Of a stretch of DNA of 64,000 nucleotides, positions 55,214 through 64,000 are shown piece by piece (position 1 is the stretch's first letter; each line of letters starts with the position of its first letter). Position numbers and translations under genes: made by a program. Origin of the DNA: Streptomyces sp. NRRL F-525 (lineage in GTDB: Bacteria > Actinomycetota > Actinomycetes > Streptomycetales > Streptomycetaceae); the NCBI RefSeq assembly GCF_000716605.1, contig NZ_JNXE01000001.1:640416-704415 (forward strand). Direction: 5' to 3'. Under the pieces are notes generated by a model. It did not search any database and had not been told where the DNA came from. It saw only the letters and a program-made list of their open reading frames with translations.

Positions 55214-58200
55214 GGCGTGCCCGCCGGGGTTGGTGGACCGGTGGTCGGCCGGCCGACGGATGGTCAATGCGTATGGCCCGACCGAGGTGACCGTGTGCGC
55301 GGCGATGAGTCTGCCCCTCACCCCCGGAGCCGGGTCCAGGACGGGCGCGGGCGACACCGACGGCGTGCCGATCGGGCGGCCGACGGCGAACATGCGGGCC
55401 TATGTCCTCGACCAGTTCCTCCAGCCGGTACCGGTCGGTGTGGCGGGCGAGTTGTATGTGTCCGGGCCCGGTCTGGCACGCGGTTACTCCGGGCGCCCGG
55501 ACCTGACGGCCGAGCGGTTCGTGGCCGATCCGTTCGATGCCGGGGCGCGCATGTACCGCACCGGCGACCTCGTGCGCTGGCTTCCTGAGGGTCAACTGAC
55601 GTTCGTGGGGCGTGCGGACGAGCAGGTGAAGATCCGCGGCTTCCGTATCGAACTGGGCGAGGTGGAAGCCGTCCTCGACGACCATCCGGAAGTCGCGCAG
55701 GCCGTCGTGACGGTGCGGGACGGCAGGCTCGTCGCCCATGTCGTGGGCGGAGTGGAAGCAGGTGCATTGCGGGAGTTCGTCGCTGCACGCCTGCCGGAGT
55801 ACATGGTCCCGGCGGCGGTGGTGGTGCTCGACGCGTTCCCGCTGACGGTGAACGGCAAGGTGGACCGATCTGCCCTGCCCGCCCCGGAGTTCGGTGGTTC
55901 GGCGTCGGAGCGGCAGCCGGGCACGGCGGCCGAGGAGGCGCTGTGCGCACTGTTCTCGGAAGTGCTGGGCCTGGAGGCGGGCGCGATCGGCGTCGGTGAC
56001 AGCTTCTTCGAGTTGGGCGGCGATTCGATCATGTCGATGCAACTCGCGTCGCGTGCTCGCCGGACCGGTTGGGTGGTGACGCCTCGTCAGATCTTCGAGG
56101 AGAAGACCCCGGAGCGGCTGGCACTGGTCGCGTCGGTGACCGTGGACGCGTCTACGGACGTTGGCGATACGGGTGTTGGTGAGGTGCCGTGGACGCCGTT
56201 GATGAAGTCGATGGGCGCGGACGCGCTGCGGCCCGGCTTCGCCCAGTGGACGGTGATCGGAGCACCGGCCGGCCTCGGCATGGACGTACTGGCGTCAGGC
56301 GTGGAAGCCCTACTGCGGACGCACGGGATGTTGCGGGCCCGGGCTGCGGACGACCAGGTGTTGGTGGTTCCGGAGACCGGTGAGATTGACGCTTCTGGGC
56401 TGGTGGCCCGGGTGGACGTCGTAGGCCTTGCTGAGGGCGAGTTGGATCAGCTGGCGGTGGATGCGGGTCGGCAGGCGGTCGGGCGGTTGGATCCTGCGGT
56501 CGGTGTGATGGTGCAGGTGGTGTGGGTCGATGCCGGGCCGGACCGGGTTGGTCGGATTGCGCTGGCCGCTCATCACCTGGCGGTCGACGGGGTGTCGTGG
56601 CGGGTACTCGTGCCCGACCTGCAGGCGGCATGCGAGGCAGCGGGCGCAGGCGGGCGGCCGGACCTCGCACCGGCGCCGACCTCCTTCCGCGCTTGGGCGG
56701 AGGGTCTACGGCGGGATGCGCAGAGTCCGGCGCGGGTGGGCGAGTTGGAGGCCTGGGTCGATATGGCCGCCGGGCCAACCGGTACCGGGGATCCGCTGGT
56801 GGGTCACCGTGCGCTGGACCCGGTGGCCGACACGGTCGCGACATTGCGCCACCGTTCTTGGTCGGTTCCGGTGGGTGAGGCTGCGGTGCTCGTCGGTGAG
56901 GTGCCGGGAGTCTTCCACTGCGGGTTGCACGAGGTGTTGCTGGCGACGCTGGCCGGTGCGATGGCGGGCCGGCGCCCGGGTTCAGGGACCGGCGGGTTCC
57001 TGGTGGAGGTCGAGGGGCATGGGCGTGAGCCGTTGTCGGAGGGCATGGATCTGTCGCGGACGGTGGGCTGGTTCACCGCCGCCTATCCGGTACGGCTGGA
57101 CGCCTCAGGTGTGGATCTGGCGGAGGCTACGGCCGGTGGTGCGGCGGCGGGTGTGCTGGTGAAGCGGGTGAAGGAGCAGGTGCAGGCGGTGCCCGGGGAC
57201 GGGCTGGGCTACGGCCTGTTGCGTCACCTGAACCTGGAGACGGGGCCGGTGTTGGAGGGTCTGCCGGTGCCGCAGATCGGGTTCAACTACCTGGGCCGGT
57301 TCGCGACCGCCGGTGCTGAGCCGGGCGAGGTCGAGCCCTGGCAGACGGCCGGGGACACGGTCGTAGGAGGTGCTGCTGATCCGGGCATGCCGGTGCTGCA
57401 TGCGCTGGATGCGGGTGCCGTGGTCGCGGACACCGCGAGCGGCCCGGAGTTGACCCTCACCCTGAGCTGGCCCGGCGCGCTGCTGGACGAGACCGACGTA
57501 GACGAACTGGGCCTGGCCTGGCTCGAGTTGCTCTCCGGGCTCGCCGCGCATACCGCCGACCCCTCGGCCGGTGGACACACACCCTCCGACTTCGCGCTGG
57601 TTTCCCTCTCTCAGGAGGGTGTGGAGGAGCTGGAGTCGGCGGTGTCCGGGCTGGAGGACGTGTGGCCGCTGTCGCCGCTCCAGGAAGGGCTGTTGTTCCA
57701 CGCGTCTCTCGACGAGGGGGGTGGGGCGGATGTGTATGCGGGGCAGCGTGCGCTTGCTCTGGACGGGCTTTTGGATGTCGGTCGGTTGCGGGCGTCGTGG
57801 GATGTGGTGGTGGGGCGGCATGCGATTTTGCGTGCGGGGTTCCATCGGTTGGCGTCGGGTGAGGCGGTTCAGGTCGTTGCGCGGGAGGTGGAACTGCCTT
57901 GGCGTGAGGGCGACTTGAGTGGCCTGTCCGAGGCTGAGGCGGCTCGGTTGTCCGAGGACGAGCTGTCGGTCGGCTTTGATCTCGGGCGGGGTCCGTTGCT
58001 GCGGCTGTTGCTGCTTCGACTCGGCGAGCGGCGGCACCGGCTGGTGATGACGTCGCATCACAGCGTCGTCGACGGCTGGTCGTTGTCCGTGCTGATCGAC
58101 GAACTGTCGGCGGCCTACGCCGCGGGCGGAGACGCTGGGGCGCTGCCTGCGGTCAGGTCGTACCGGGACTATCTCGCTTGGCTGGGTCGTCAGGACCGGG

Positions 58201-61200
58201 AGGCGGCGCGGGCTGCGTGGCGGGAGGAGTTGGCGGGTGCGGAGGAACCGACGCTGGTCGCTCCGGTGGATCCGGCGCGGGCGCCGTTGCGGCCCGAGGC
58301 GGTGCGCGCCGAGTGCAGCGCCGAACTGACGCGGGCGTTGGAGGAGTTGACGCGGGAGCGCGGGTTCACCATGGCGACGGTGGTGCAGGGTGCGTGGGCT
58401 GTGGTGTTGGCTCGGTTGTCGGGGCGGCGGGATGTGGTGTTCGGGACGACGGTTGCTGGGCGGCCGGCGGATCTGCCGGGTGCGGAGTCGTTGATCGGGT
58501 TGTTCATCAACACCCTGCCGGTACGGGCTGAGTTGGCCGGTGGTCTGTCGGTGTCGGGACTGTTGTCCGAACTCCAGGCCCGGCAGGTGAGCTTGATGGG
58601 GCATCAGTACCTCGGGCTGGCGGAGATCAAGCAACTCGCCGGACCGGGCGCCGAGTTCGACACGCTCGTCGTCTACGAGAACTATCCGCACTCTGCCGCG
58701 GCCACGCCGGACGGTCCCGACGCCCTCACCATTCGGCCGGGTGGCATCCCCCATGACGCCAGTCACTATCCGTTGGGGTTGATCGTCGCGCCGGGTGAGC
58801 GGATGGAGTTGCAGCTGGATCATCGGCCGGATCTGTTCGACCGGGCACGGGCGGATGAGGTGTTGGCGGCGCTGGTGCGGGTGTTGGAGCGGTTCGCGGC
58901 GGACCCGGAGATGCCTCTCGGTCGCCTCGGGTTGTTGGACGGGGAACGGTTGGACCGTCTGACGCGGGACTGGCAGGACGTGTCCCCCGAGGTGCCTTCC
59001 GGGACGCTGCCGGAGCTGCTTGCCGCGCAGGTGCGGCGGACGCCGGATGCGTCGGCTCTTGAGTCGGGTGAACGCGCCCTGAGCTATGTGGAGTTGGAGG
59101 CTGAGGCGGGTCGGCTGGCGCGGTATCTGATTGCGTCGGGGGTGGGTCCGGAGCGGCGGGTCGCGGTGGTGGCCGAGCGGTCGGTGGGCACGGTGGTGGC
59201 GCTGTTGGCCGTCTCGATGGCGGGCGGGGCGTTCGTACCGCTGGACCCCGCGCACCCCGCGGACCGGCTCGCCCTGGTGCTGGAGGACGCCGACCCGGTC
59301 GCGGTGCTGTGCACGCAGGCCACTTGGTCGGCGCTGCCGGAAGGAGCCCTCGGGCAGGTGATCGTCGTGGACGATCCGGAGACCGTGGCGGATGTGGCGA
59401 GCCATGCGCCGGGTCGGGTGGTGGACGCGGAGCGCATCGTGCCGTTGAGGGTGGCGAATGCGGCGTATGTGATCCACACCTCTGGTTCGACGGGGCGGCC
59501 CAAGGGGGTCGTTGTCTCGCATGCGGGGTTGGCGAAGGCGACGCATGTGACGGTTCCGCCTGGGGTGTTGGCGGTGGAGGAGGTGCTGCCGTCGTGGTTG
59601 GAGACGTTGGTGGTGGCGGGTGAGGCGTGCCCGCCTGGGTTGGTGGACCGGTGGTCGGCCGGCCGGCGGATGGTCAATGCGTATGGCCCGACCGAGGTGA
59701 CGGTCTGCGCGGCGATGAGCCTGCCCCTGAACCCCGGAGACGGATCCGCGGGAAGCGTTCCGATCGGCCGTCCCCTGCGCAACGCGCGGACATTCGTGCT
59801 CGACGAATTCCTCCAGCCGGTGCCGGTCGGTGTGGCAGGCGAGTTGTACGTGTCCGGGCCCGGTCTGGCACGCGGTTACTCCGGGCGTCCGGACCTGACG
59901 GCCGAGCGGTTCGTCGCAGCCCCCTTCGGTGAAGGCGAGCGGATGTACCGCACCGGCGACCTGATCCGCTGGACTGCCGAGGGCCAACTGGAGTTCGTGG
60001 GGCGCGCGGACGAGCAGGTGAAGATCCGCGGCTTCCGTATCGAACTCGGCGAGGTGGAAGGGGCGTTGGAGGCCCACCCCCAGGTCGACCACGCCGTCGT
60101 GATGGTCCGCGAGAGTCGCCTGGTGGGCTACGTCGTCGGCCACGAGGTGGATGCCGACGCTCTGCGGGTCTTCGCCTCCTCGCGGCTGCCGGAGTACATG
60201 GTGCCGGCGGCGGTGGTGGTGCTCGACGCGTTCCCGTTCACGGTGAACGGCAAGGTGGACCGGGCTGCTCTTCCTGACCCGGAGTTCGGTGGTTCGAGCT
60301 CGGCACGGCGGCCTGGCACGGCGGCCGAGGAGGCGCTGTGCGCACTGTTCGCCGAGGTGTTGGGCCTGGAGGCGGGCGCGATCGGGGTCGGCGACAGCTT
60401 CTTCGAGTTGGGCGGCGATTCGATCATGTCGATGCAACTCGCGTCGCGTGCTCGCCGGACCGGTTGGGTGGTGACGCCTCGGCAGATTTTCGAGGAGAAG
60501 ACCCCGGAGCGGCTGGCGTTGGTGGCGGCCGTGACCGTGGACGCGTCTGCGGGCGCCGGGGATACGGGAGTTGGCGAGGTTCCATGGACGCCGTTGATGA
60601 GGTCGATGGGTACGGACGTGCTGCGGCCCGGTTTTGCCCAGTGGACGGTGATCGGTGCACCGGCCGGCCTCGGCGTGGACGTGCTCAAGACGGGCGTGAG
60701 CGCGCTGGTGGAAGCGCACGGGATGTTGCGGGCCCGGGCCGGGAGCGACCAGGTGTTGGTGGTTCCGGAGGCGGGTGAGATCGACGCGTCCGGGCTGGTG
60801 GCCCGGGTGGACGCCGTAGGAGCTGCTGAGGGCGAGTTGGACCGGCTCGCCGTGGATGCTGCCCGGCAGGCGGTGACAAGGCTGGATCCTGCGGCCGGGG
60901 TGATGGTGCAGGTGGTGTGGGTCGATGCCGGGCCGGACCGGGTCGGTCGGATTGCGCTGGCCGCTCATCACCTGGCGGTCGACGGGGTGTCGTGGCGGGT
61001 ACTCGTGCCCGACCTGCGGGCCGCGTGCGAGGCGGCGGCTGCTGGAGGGACGCCGGAGTTGGAGCCGGCGGGGACCTCGTTCCGCGCCTGGGCGGAGGGG
61101 CTGCGGCGGGTGGCGCAAGGGCCCGCGCGGATGGGCGAGTTGGAGGCCTGGGTCGACATGGTCGCCGGGACGGCCCCTGACGGGGAGCCGTTGATCGGCC

Positions 61201-62069
61201 GCCGACCGCTGGACCCGGCCGTCGACACGACGTCCACCCTGCGCCTGCTCTCCTGGTCGCTCCCGGCGGACGAGGCAGCGGTGCTCGTCGGCGAGACACC
61301 GCGGGTGTTCCACTGCGGGCTGCATGAACTGCTGTTGGCCACGCTGGCCGGTGCGGTGACACGTCGGCTCCCGGGCTCAGGGAGGGGCGGGTTCCTGGTC
61401 GAGGTCGAGGGCCATGGTCGCGAGGCGTTGTCGGAGGGGATGGATCTGTCGCGGACGGTGGGCTGGTTCACCGCCGCCTATCCGGTACGGCTGGACGCCT
61501 CGGGTCTCGACCTTGCCGAAGCCGCCGCCGGTGGTGCGGCGGCCGGTGCGCTGGTGAAGCGGGTGAAGGAGCAGGTGCAGGCGGTGCCCGGGGACGGGCT
61601 CGGTCACGGTCTGCTGCGTCATCTGAACCCGGAGTCGGGGCCGGTGTTGGAGGCCCTGCCGGTACCGCAGATCGGGTTCAACTACCTGGGCCGGTTCGCG
61701 ACCGCCGGTGCCGAGCCGGGCCCGGTCGAGCCCTGGCAGACGGCGGGAGACGCGGCCGTAGGAGGCGCTGCGGACCCGGGCATGCGGGTGCTGCACGCGC
61801 TCGCCGCCGGTGCCGTGGTCGCGGACACCGCGAGCGGGCCCGAGCTGACGCTCACCCTGAGCTGGCCCGGCGCACTGCTGGACGAGACCGACGTAGACGA
61901 ACTGGGCCTGGCCTGGCTCGAGTTGCTCTCCGGGCTCGCCGCGCACACCGCCGGTCCTCAGGCCGGCGGACACACCCCCTCCGACTTCTCACTCCTCGAT
62001 CTCGACCAGGACGAAGTCGACGACCTCGAAGCCATAGCTGCCGAACTCGACGAAGGACGGTTCCTGTGA
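55065..62069 (+). CDS. NRPS continuation in second frame: rest of A4, T4-E4, module 5 (C5-A5-T5-E5)
   Basis: This frame carries the continuation of the synthetase. Homology begins at 55128 ([20 protein letters not shown]), so the first 21 residues are not meaningful and no true start is likely; a frameshift joins it to the gene before. Order: second half of A4 (55128-55880), T4 (Ser321), E4 (56170-57560, HHLAVDG motif), C5 (57590-59000, HHSVVDGWS), A5 (59000-60280), T5 (Ser1786), E5 (60560-61970). A5 has [10 protein letters not shown] and then ATHVTVPP with the expected middle missing. The C-terminal tail ([20 protein letters not shown]) resembles a short donor docking segment. It ends with GTGA overlap into the next gene, so they are coupled. 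Confidence 0.8.
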   Translation: MSRTQGWRTWRGRRSTGSRCTATHVTVPPGVLAVEEVLPSWLETLVVAGEACPPGLVDRWSAGRRMVNAYGPTEVTVCAAMSLPLTPGAGSRTGAGDTDGVPIGRPTANMRAYVLDQFLQPVPVGVAGELYVSGPGLARGYSGRPDLTAERFVADPFDAGARMYRTGDLVRWLPEGQLTFVGRADEQVKIRGFRIELGEVEAVLDDHPEVAQAVVTVRDGRLVAHVVGGVEAGALREFVAARLPEYMVPAAVVVLDAFPLTVNGKVDRSALPAPEFGGSASERQPGTAAEEALCALFSEVLGLEAGAIGVGDSFFELGGDSIMSMQLASRARRTGWVVTPRQIFEEKTPERLALVASVTVDASTDVGDTGVGEVPWTPLMKSMGADALRPGFAQWTVIGAPAGLGMDVLASGVEALLRTHGMLRARAADDQVLVVPETGEIDASGLVARVDVVGLAEGELDQLAVDAGRQAVGRLDPAVGVMVQVVWVDAGPDRVGRIALAAHHLAVDGVSWRVLVPDLQAACEAAGAGGRPDLAPAPTSFRAWAEGLRRDAQSPARVGELEAWVDMAAGPTGTGDPLVGHRALDPVADTVATLRHRSWSVPVGEAAVLVGEVPGVFHCGLHEVLLATLAGAMAGRRPGSGTGGFLVEVEGHGREPLSEGMDLSRTVGWFTAAYPVRLDASGVDLAEATAGGAAAGVLVKRVKEQVQAVPGDGLGYGLLRHLNLETGPVLEGLPVPQIGFNYLGRFATAGAEPGEVEPWQTAGDTVVGGAADPGMPVLHALDAGAVVADTASGPELTLTLSWPGALLDETDVDELGLAWLELLSGLAAHTADPSAGGHTPSDFALVSLSQEGVEELESAVSGLEDVWPLSPLQEGLLFHASLDEGGGADVYAGQRALALDGLLDVGRLRASWDVVVGRHAILRAGFHRLASGEAVQVVAREVELPWREGDLSGLSEAEAARLSEDELSVGFDLGRGPLLRLLLLRLGERRHRLVMTSHHSVVDGWSLSVLIDELSAAYAAGGDAGALPAVRSYRDYLAWLGRQDREAARAAWREELAGAEEPTLVAPVDPARAPLRPEAVRAECSAELTRALEELTRERGFTMATVVQGAWAVVLARLSGRRDVVFGTTVAGRPADLPGAESLIGLFINTLPVRAELAGGLSVSGLLSELQARQVSLMGHQYLGLAEIKQLAGPGAEFDTLVVYENYPHSAAATPDGPDALTIRPGGIPHDASHYPLGLIVAPGERMELQLDHRPDLFDRARADEVLAALVRVLERFAADPEMPLGRLGLLDGERLDRLTRDWQDVSPEVPSGTLPELLAAQVRRTPDASALESGERALSYVELEAEAGRLARYLIASGVGPERRVAVVAERSVGTVVALLAVSMAGGAFVPLDPAHPADRLALVLEDADPVAVLCTQATWSALPEGALGQVIVVDDPETVADVASHAPGRVVDAERIVPLRVANAAYVIHTSGSTGRPKGVVVSHAGLAKATHVTVPPGVLAVEEVLPSWLETLVVAGEACPPGLVDRWSAGRRMVNAYGPTEVTVCAAMSLPLNPGDGSAGSVPIGRPLRNARTFVLDEFLQPVPVGVAGELYVSGPGLARGYSGRPDLTAERFVAAPFGEGERMYRTGDLIRWTAEGQLEFVGRADEQVKIRGFRIELGEVEGALEAHPQVDHAVVMVRESRLVGYVVGHEVDADALRVFASSRLPEYMVPAAVVVLDAFPFTVNGKVDRAALPDPEFGGSSSARRPGTAAEEALCALFAEVLGLEAGAIGVGDSFFELGGDSIMSMQLASRARRTGWVVTPRQIFEEKTPERLALVAAVTVDASAGAGDTGVGEVPWTPLMRSMGTDVLRPGFAQWTVIGAPAGLGVDVLKTGVSALVEAHGMLRARAGSDQVLVVPEAGEIDASGLVARVDAVGAAEGELDRLAVDAARQAVTRLDPAAGVMVQVVWVDAGPDRVGRIALAAHHLAVDGVSWRVLVPDLRAACEAAAAGGTPELEPAGTSFRAWAEGLRRVAQGPARMGELEAWVDMVAGTAPDGEPLIGRRPLDPAVDTTSTLRLLSWSLPADEAAVLVGETPRVFHCGLHELLLATLAGAVTRRLPGSGRGGFLVEVEGHGREALSEGMDLSRTVGWFTAAYPVRLDASGLDLAEAAAGGAAAGALVKRVKEQVQAVPGDGLGHGLLRHLNPESGPVLEALPVPQIGFNYLGRFATAGAEPGPVEPWQTAGDAAVGGAADPGMRVLHALAAGAVVADTASGPELTLTLSWPGALLDETDVDELGLAWLELLSGLAAHTAGPQAGGHTPSDFSLLDLDQDEVDDLEAIAAELDEGRFL

Positions 62070-64000
62070 AGCCCCCGACGCGCCCCTCGACGACCTCCTC
62101 GACGCCCGCCAAGGGAGCCGCTCTCGCGGAGGTCTGGCCGCTCTCGCCCCTCCAGCAGGGGATGCTCTTCCACTCCTCGTACGACGACGAAGGGCCGGAC
62201 GTCTACGGACTCCAGTGCGTCCTCGGCGTGGACGGACCCCTGGACACCGAGCTCTTCCGCGCGTGCTGGGAGGCGCTGATCGAGCGCCATGCCGTCCTGC
62301 GCGCCAGTTTCCAGCGACGCAGGTCAGGCGAGGCGGTGCAGCTGATCTCGCGGAGCGTTGTGCTCCCGTGGCGCGACGTCGACCTGTCGGACCTCGACGA
62401 CGACGAGGCCCTGGCCCGGTTCGAGTGGCTGGCCCGCGAAGAGCGGGAGGAGCGGATGAACCCCGCCTCCCCGCCCCTGCTCCGGCTGGTGCTGGCCCGG
62501 CTCGGGGAAGGCCGCCACCGCCTCGTCGTGACGACCCATCACATCCTCCTGGACGGCTGGTCGATGCCGGTGCTCCTCGACGAGCTGGAGGCGGTGTACA
62601 CGGCGGGCGGAGACATCCGGGTACTGCCCCCGGTCACCTCCTACCGCGACTACCTGTCGTGGCTCGGCCGCCAGGACCGCGAGGCAGCCCGCGCCGCGTG
62701 GCGGGAGGAACTGGCCGGGACGGACGAACCGACCCTGGTCGCACCCCAGGCGGCAGGCGGGGCCGAGGTCTCCGTACTGCCGCGGGACCTCGTCCTGGAC
62801 CTTCCCGAGGAGACCACCACGCGGCTGAGGGAGCTGGCCCGCGGCCGGAACCTCACGCTGAACACGGTCGTGCAGGGCGCCTGGGCGCTGGTCCTGTCCC
62901 GGTTGACCGGACGGAACGACGTGGTGTTCGGCGCGACGGTGTCGGGCCGGCCGGCGGATCTGCCGGGCGCCGAGTCCATGGTCGGCCTGATGATCAACAC
63001 CCTGCCGGTACGGGTACCGCTGGCCGGCGCGCAGCCGGTACTGGACATGCTCGCGGACCTCCAGGCGCGGCAGTCGTCACTGATGCCGCATCAGCATCTG
63101 GGCCTGAGCGAGGTGCAGGGGCTGGCCGGACCGGGAGCGACGTTCGACACCCTCGTGGTCTACGAGAACTACCCGACCCCGCCCGACGGGGCACCCGCAC
63201 CCGGCGCGATCTCCTTCACCCGCATGGATGCCCACGAGGCCACCAACTTCCCGCTGACCGTCGGCGTCGTCCCCGACCACAGCCTCCGCATCGTGATGAC
63301 CCATCGGCCGGACCTCTTCGACGAGGAGGCGGCGGCCCGCGTCGCCGGATGGCTGATACGGGTGCTGGAACAGATCGCGGCCGAGCCGACGCTACGCGTG
63401 GCCGACATCGATCTCCTCGACGGGCCCGAGCGATCCGTAGTCGTGGACGAGTGGAACGCCACGGCACGGGACGGGGCTCCCGCCACGGTGTTGGAACGGT
63501 TCCGAGGTTGGGCCGTCGGTACGCCCGACACGGCGGCATTGTGGTTCAGCGACCGACCGCTGTCCTACGGCGAGTTGGACGCACGGTCGGACGCGTGGGC
63601 GCGGGGGTTGACCGCGCGGGGCGTGGGTCGTGAGTCGCGGGTGGGTCTGTGTCTGCCGCGTGGGGCCGAGATGGTCGTGGCCATGTTGGCAGTGTGGAAG
63701 GCGGGCGGTGCGTACGTCCCGCTGGATCCGGAGTATCCGTCCGACCGGTTGCTGTTCATGGTCGCCGACAGCGGCGCTGAGTTGGTGCTGGTCGTAGAGG
63801 AGACCGTAGAGCGGTTGTCCGCTGACGTGGAGACGGTCCTGGTGGGCGAGTTGGGGACCGACTCCGGTGAGCTGCCGGACGTCACCTCGGATCAACTGGC
63901 GTACGTCATCTATACGTCGGGGTCGACGGGGCGCCCGAAGGGTGTGGCGGTGGAGCACGCCTCCGTGGCCAACCTTGCCTCGGCGATGGGTCCCGTTCTC
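62066..64000 (+). CDS. Non-ribosomal peptide synthetase, module 6 (C and part of A), cut by window end
   Basis: 645 codons from a GTG at 62066 ([20 protein letters not shown]) that overlaps the previous stop as GTGA. The frame is open to the end of the window. It starts with an acceptor-like short N terminus and a C domain ([29 protein letters not shown], then [10 protein letters not shown]). An A domain follows from about 63480 ([40 protein letters not shown]). This A domain starts as A1-A3 do, not as A4-A5. The window cuts it after LASAMGPVL, so its specificity core, carrier domain and any release domain lie beyond. Confidence 0.85.
   Translation, partial: MKPPTRPSTTSSTPAKGAALAEVWPLSPLQQGMLFHSSYDDEGPDVYGLQCVLGVDGPLDTELFRACWEALIERHAVLRASFQRRRSGEAVQLISRSVVLPWRDVDLSDLDDDEALARFEWLAREEREERMNPASPPLLRLVLARLGEGRHRLVVTTHHILLDGWSMPVLLDELEAVYTAGGDIRVLPPVTSYRDYLSWLGRQDREAARAAWREELAGTDEPTLVAPQAAGGAEVSVLPRDLVLDLPEETTTRLRELARGRNLTLNTVVQGAWALVLSRLTGRNDVVFGATVSGRPADLPGAESMVGLMINTLPVRVPLAGAQPVLDMLADLQARQSSLMPHQHLGLSEVQGLAGPGATFDTLVVYENYPTPPDGAPAPGAISFTRMDAHEATNFPLTVGVVPDHSLRIVMTHRPDLFDEEAAARVAGWLIRVLEQIAAEPTLRVADIDLLDGPERSVVVDEWNATARDGAPATVLERFRGWAVGTPDTAALWFSDRPLSYGELDARSDAWARGLTARGVGRESRVGLCLPRGAEMVVAMLAVWKAGGAYVPLDPEYPSDRLLFMVADSGAELVLVVEETVERLSADVETVLVGELGTDSGELPDVTSDQLAYVIYTSGSTGRPKGVAVEHASVANLASAMGPVL

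Overview
The window is very GC-rich, uses GTG and even TTG starts, has many 4-bp GTGA/ATGA gene overlaps, and carries LAL, MmyB-type and LacI regulators plus an IS701-like relic. All of this fits a Streptomyces or close actinomycete chromosome, probably an accessory arm region. I see no rRNA, tRNA or CRISPR.

Region 1 (1-13.5 kb) is a mix of small units: a leucine-rich repeat protein, a VOC/DHFR-like pair, a large LuxR-type ATPase regulator divergent from an Eis-like acetyltransferase, an aldo/keto reductase with an MmyB-type regulator, and a secreted beta-propeller followed by a metallo-beta-lactamase-fold hydrolase coupled to a type-B carboxylesterase.

Region 2 (13.5-31.7 kb) looks like a nitrogen-compound catabolic island. 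A nine-gene minus-strand operon holds a DapA-like lyase, a polar amino-acid ABC importer, a three-part HcnABC/opine-oxidase-like dehydrogenase, an allophanate-hydrolase-C-terminal-like protein and a hydantoinase. It is divergent from a LacI regulator, with two matching CpG-centred operator candidates between them. Next comes a LysR regulator (with a perfect dyad) divergent from a second amino-acid ABC importer. A class-II glutaminase, an ArsR regulator, a signal-less SRPBCC/periplasmic-binding fusion that resembles a cytosolic amide sensor, and a Rhodococcus-type amidase follow. The amidase has a clear promoter overlapped by a dyad and starts at TTG.

Region 3 (31.7-39.7 kb) starts with a decayed IS701-like element bounded by 27-bp inverted repeats that enclose a pentapeptide-repeat gene. 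It continues with an MFS exporter, a SUKH (SMI1/KNR4) protein and a two-component locus with two response regulators and one kinase.

Region 4 (39.9 kb to the end) is a giant NRPS assembly line. One frame holds a starter-type C domain and modules 1-3 plus the start of module 4. A frameshift at about 55.13 kb moves the rest of module 4 and module 5 into another frame. A third gene, overlapping by GTGA, begins module 6 and leaves the window. Every complete module is C-A-T-E, so the predicted peptide has at least five consecutive D-configured residues. Three of the five A domains (A3, A4, A5) have internal deletions between core motifs A3 and A5. These deletions, and the frameshift, may be assembly collapse of near-identical modules or real decay; long-read data would decide.
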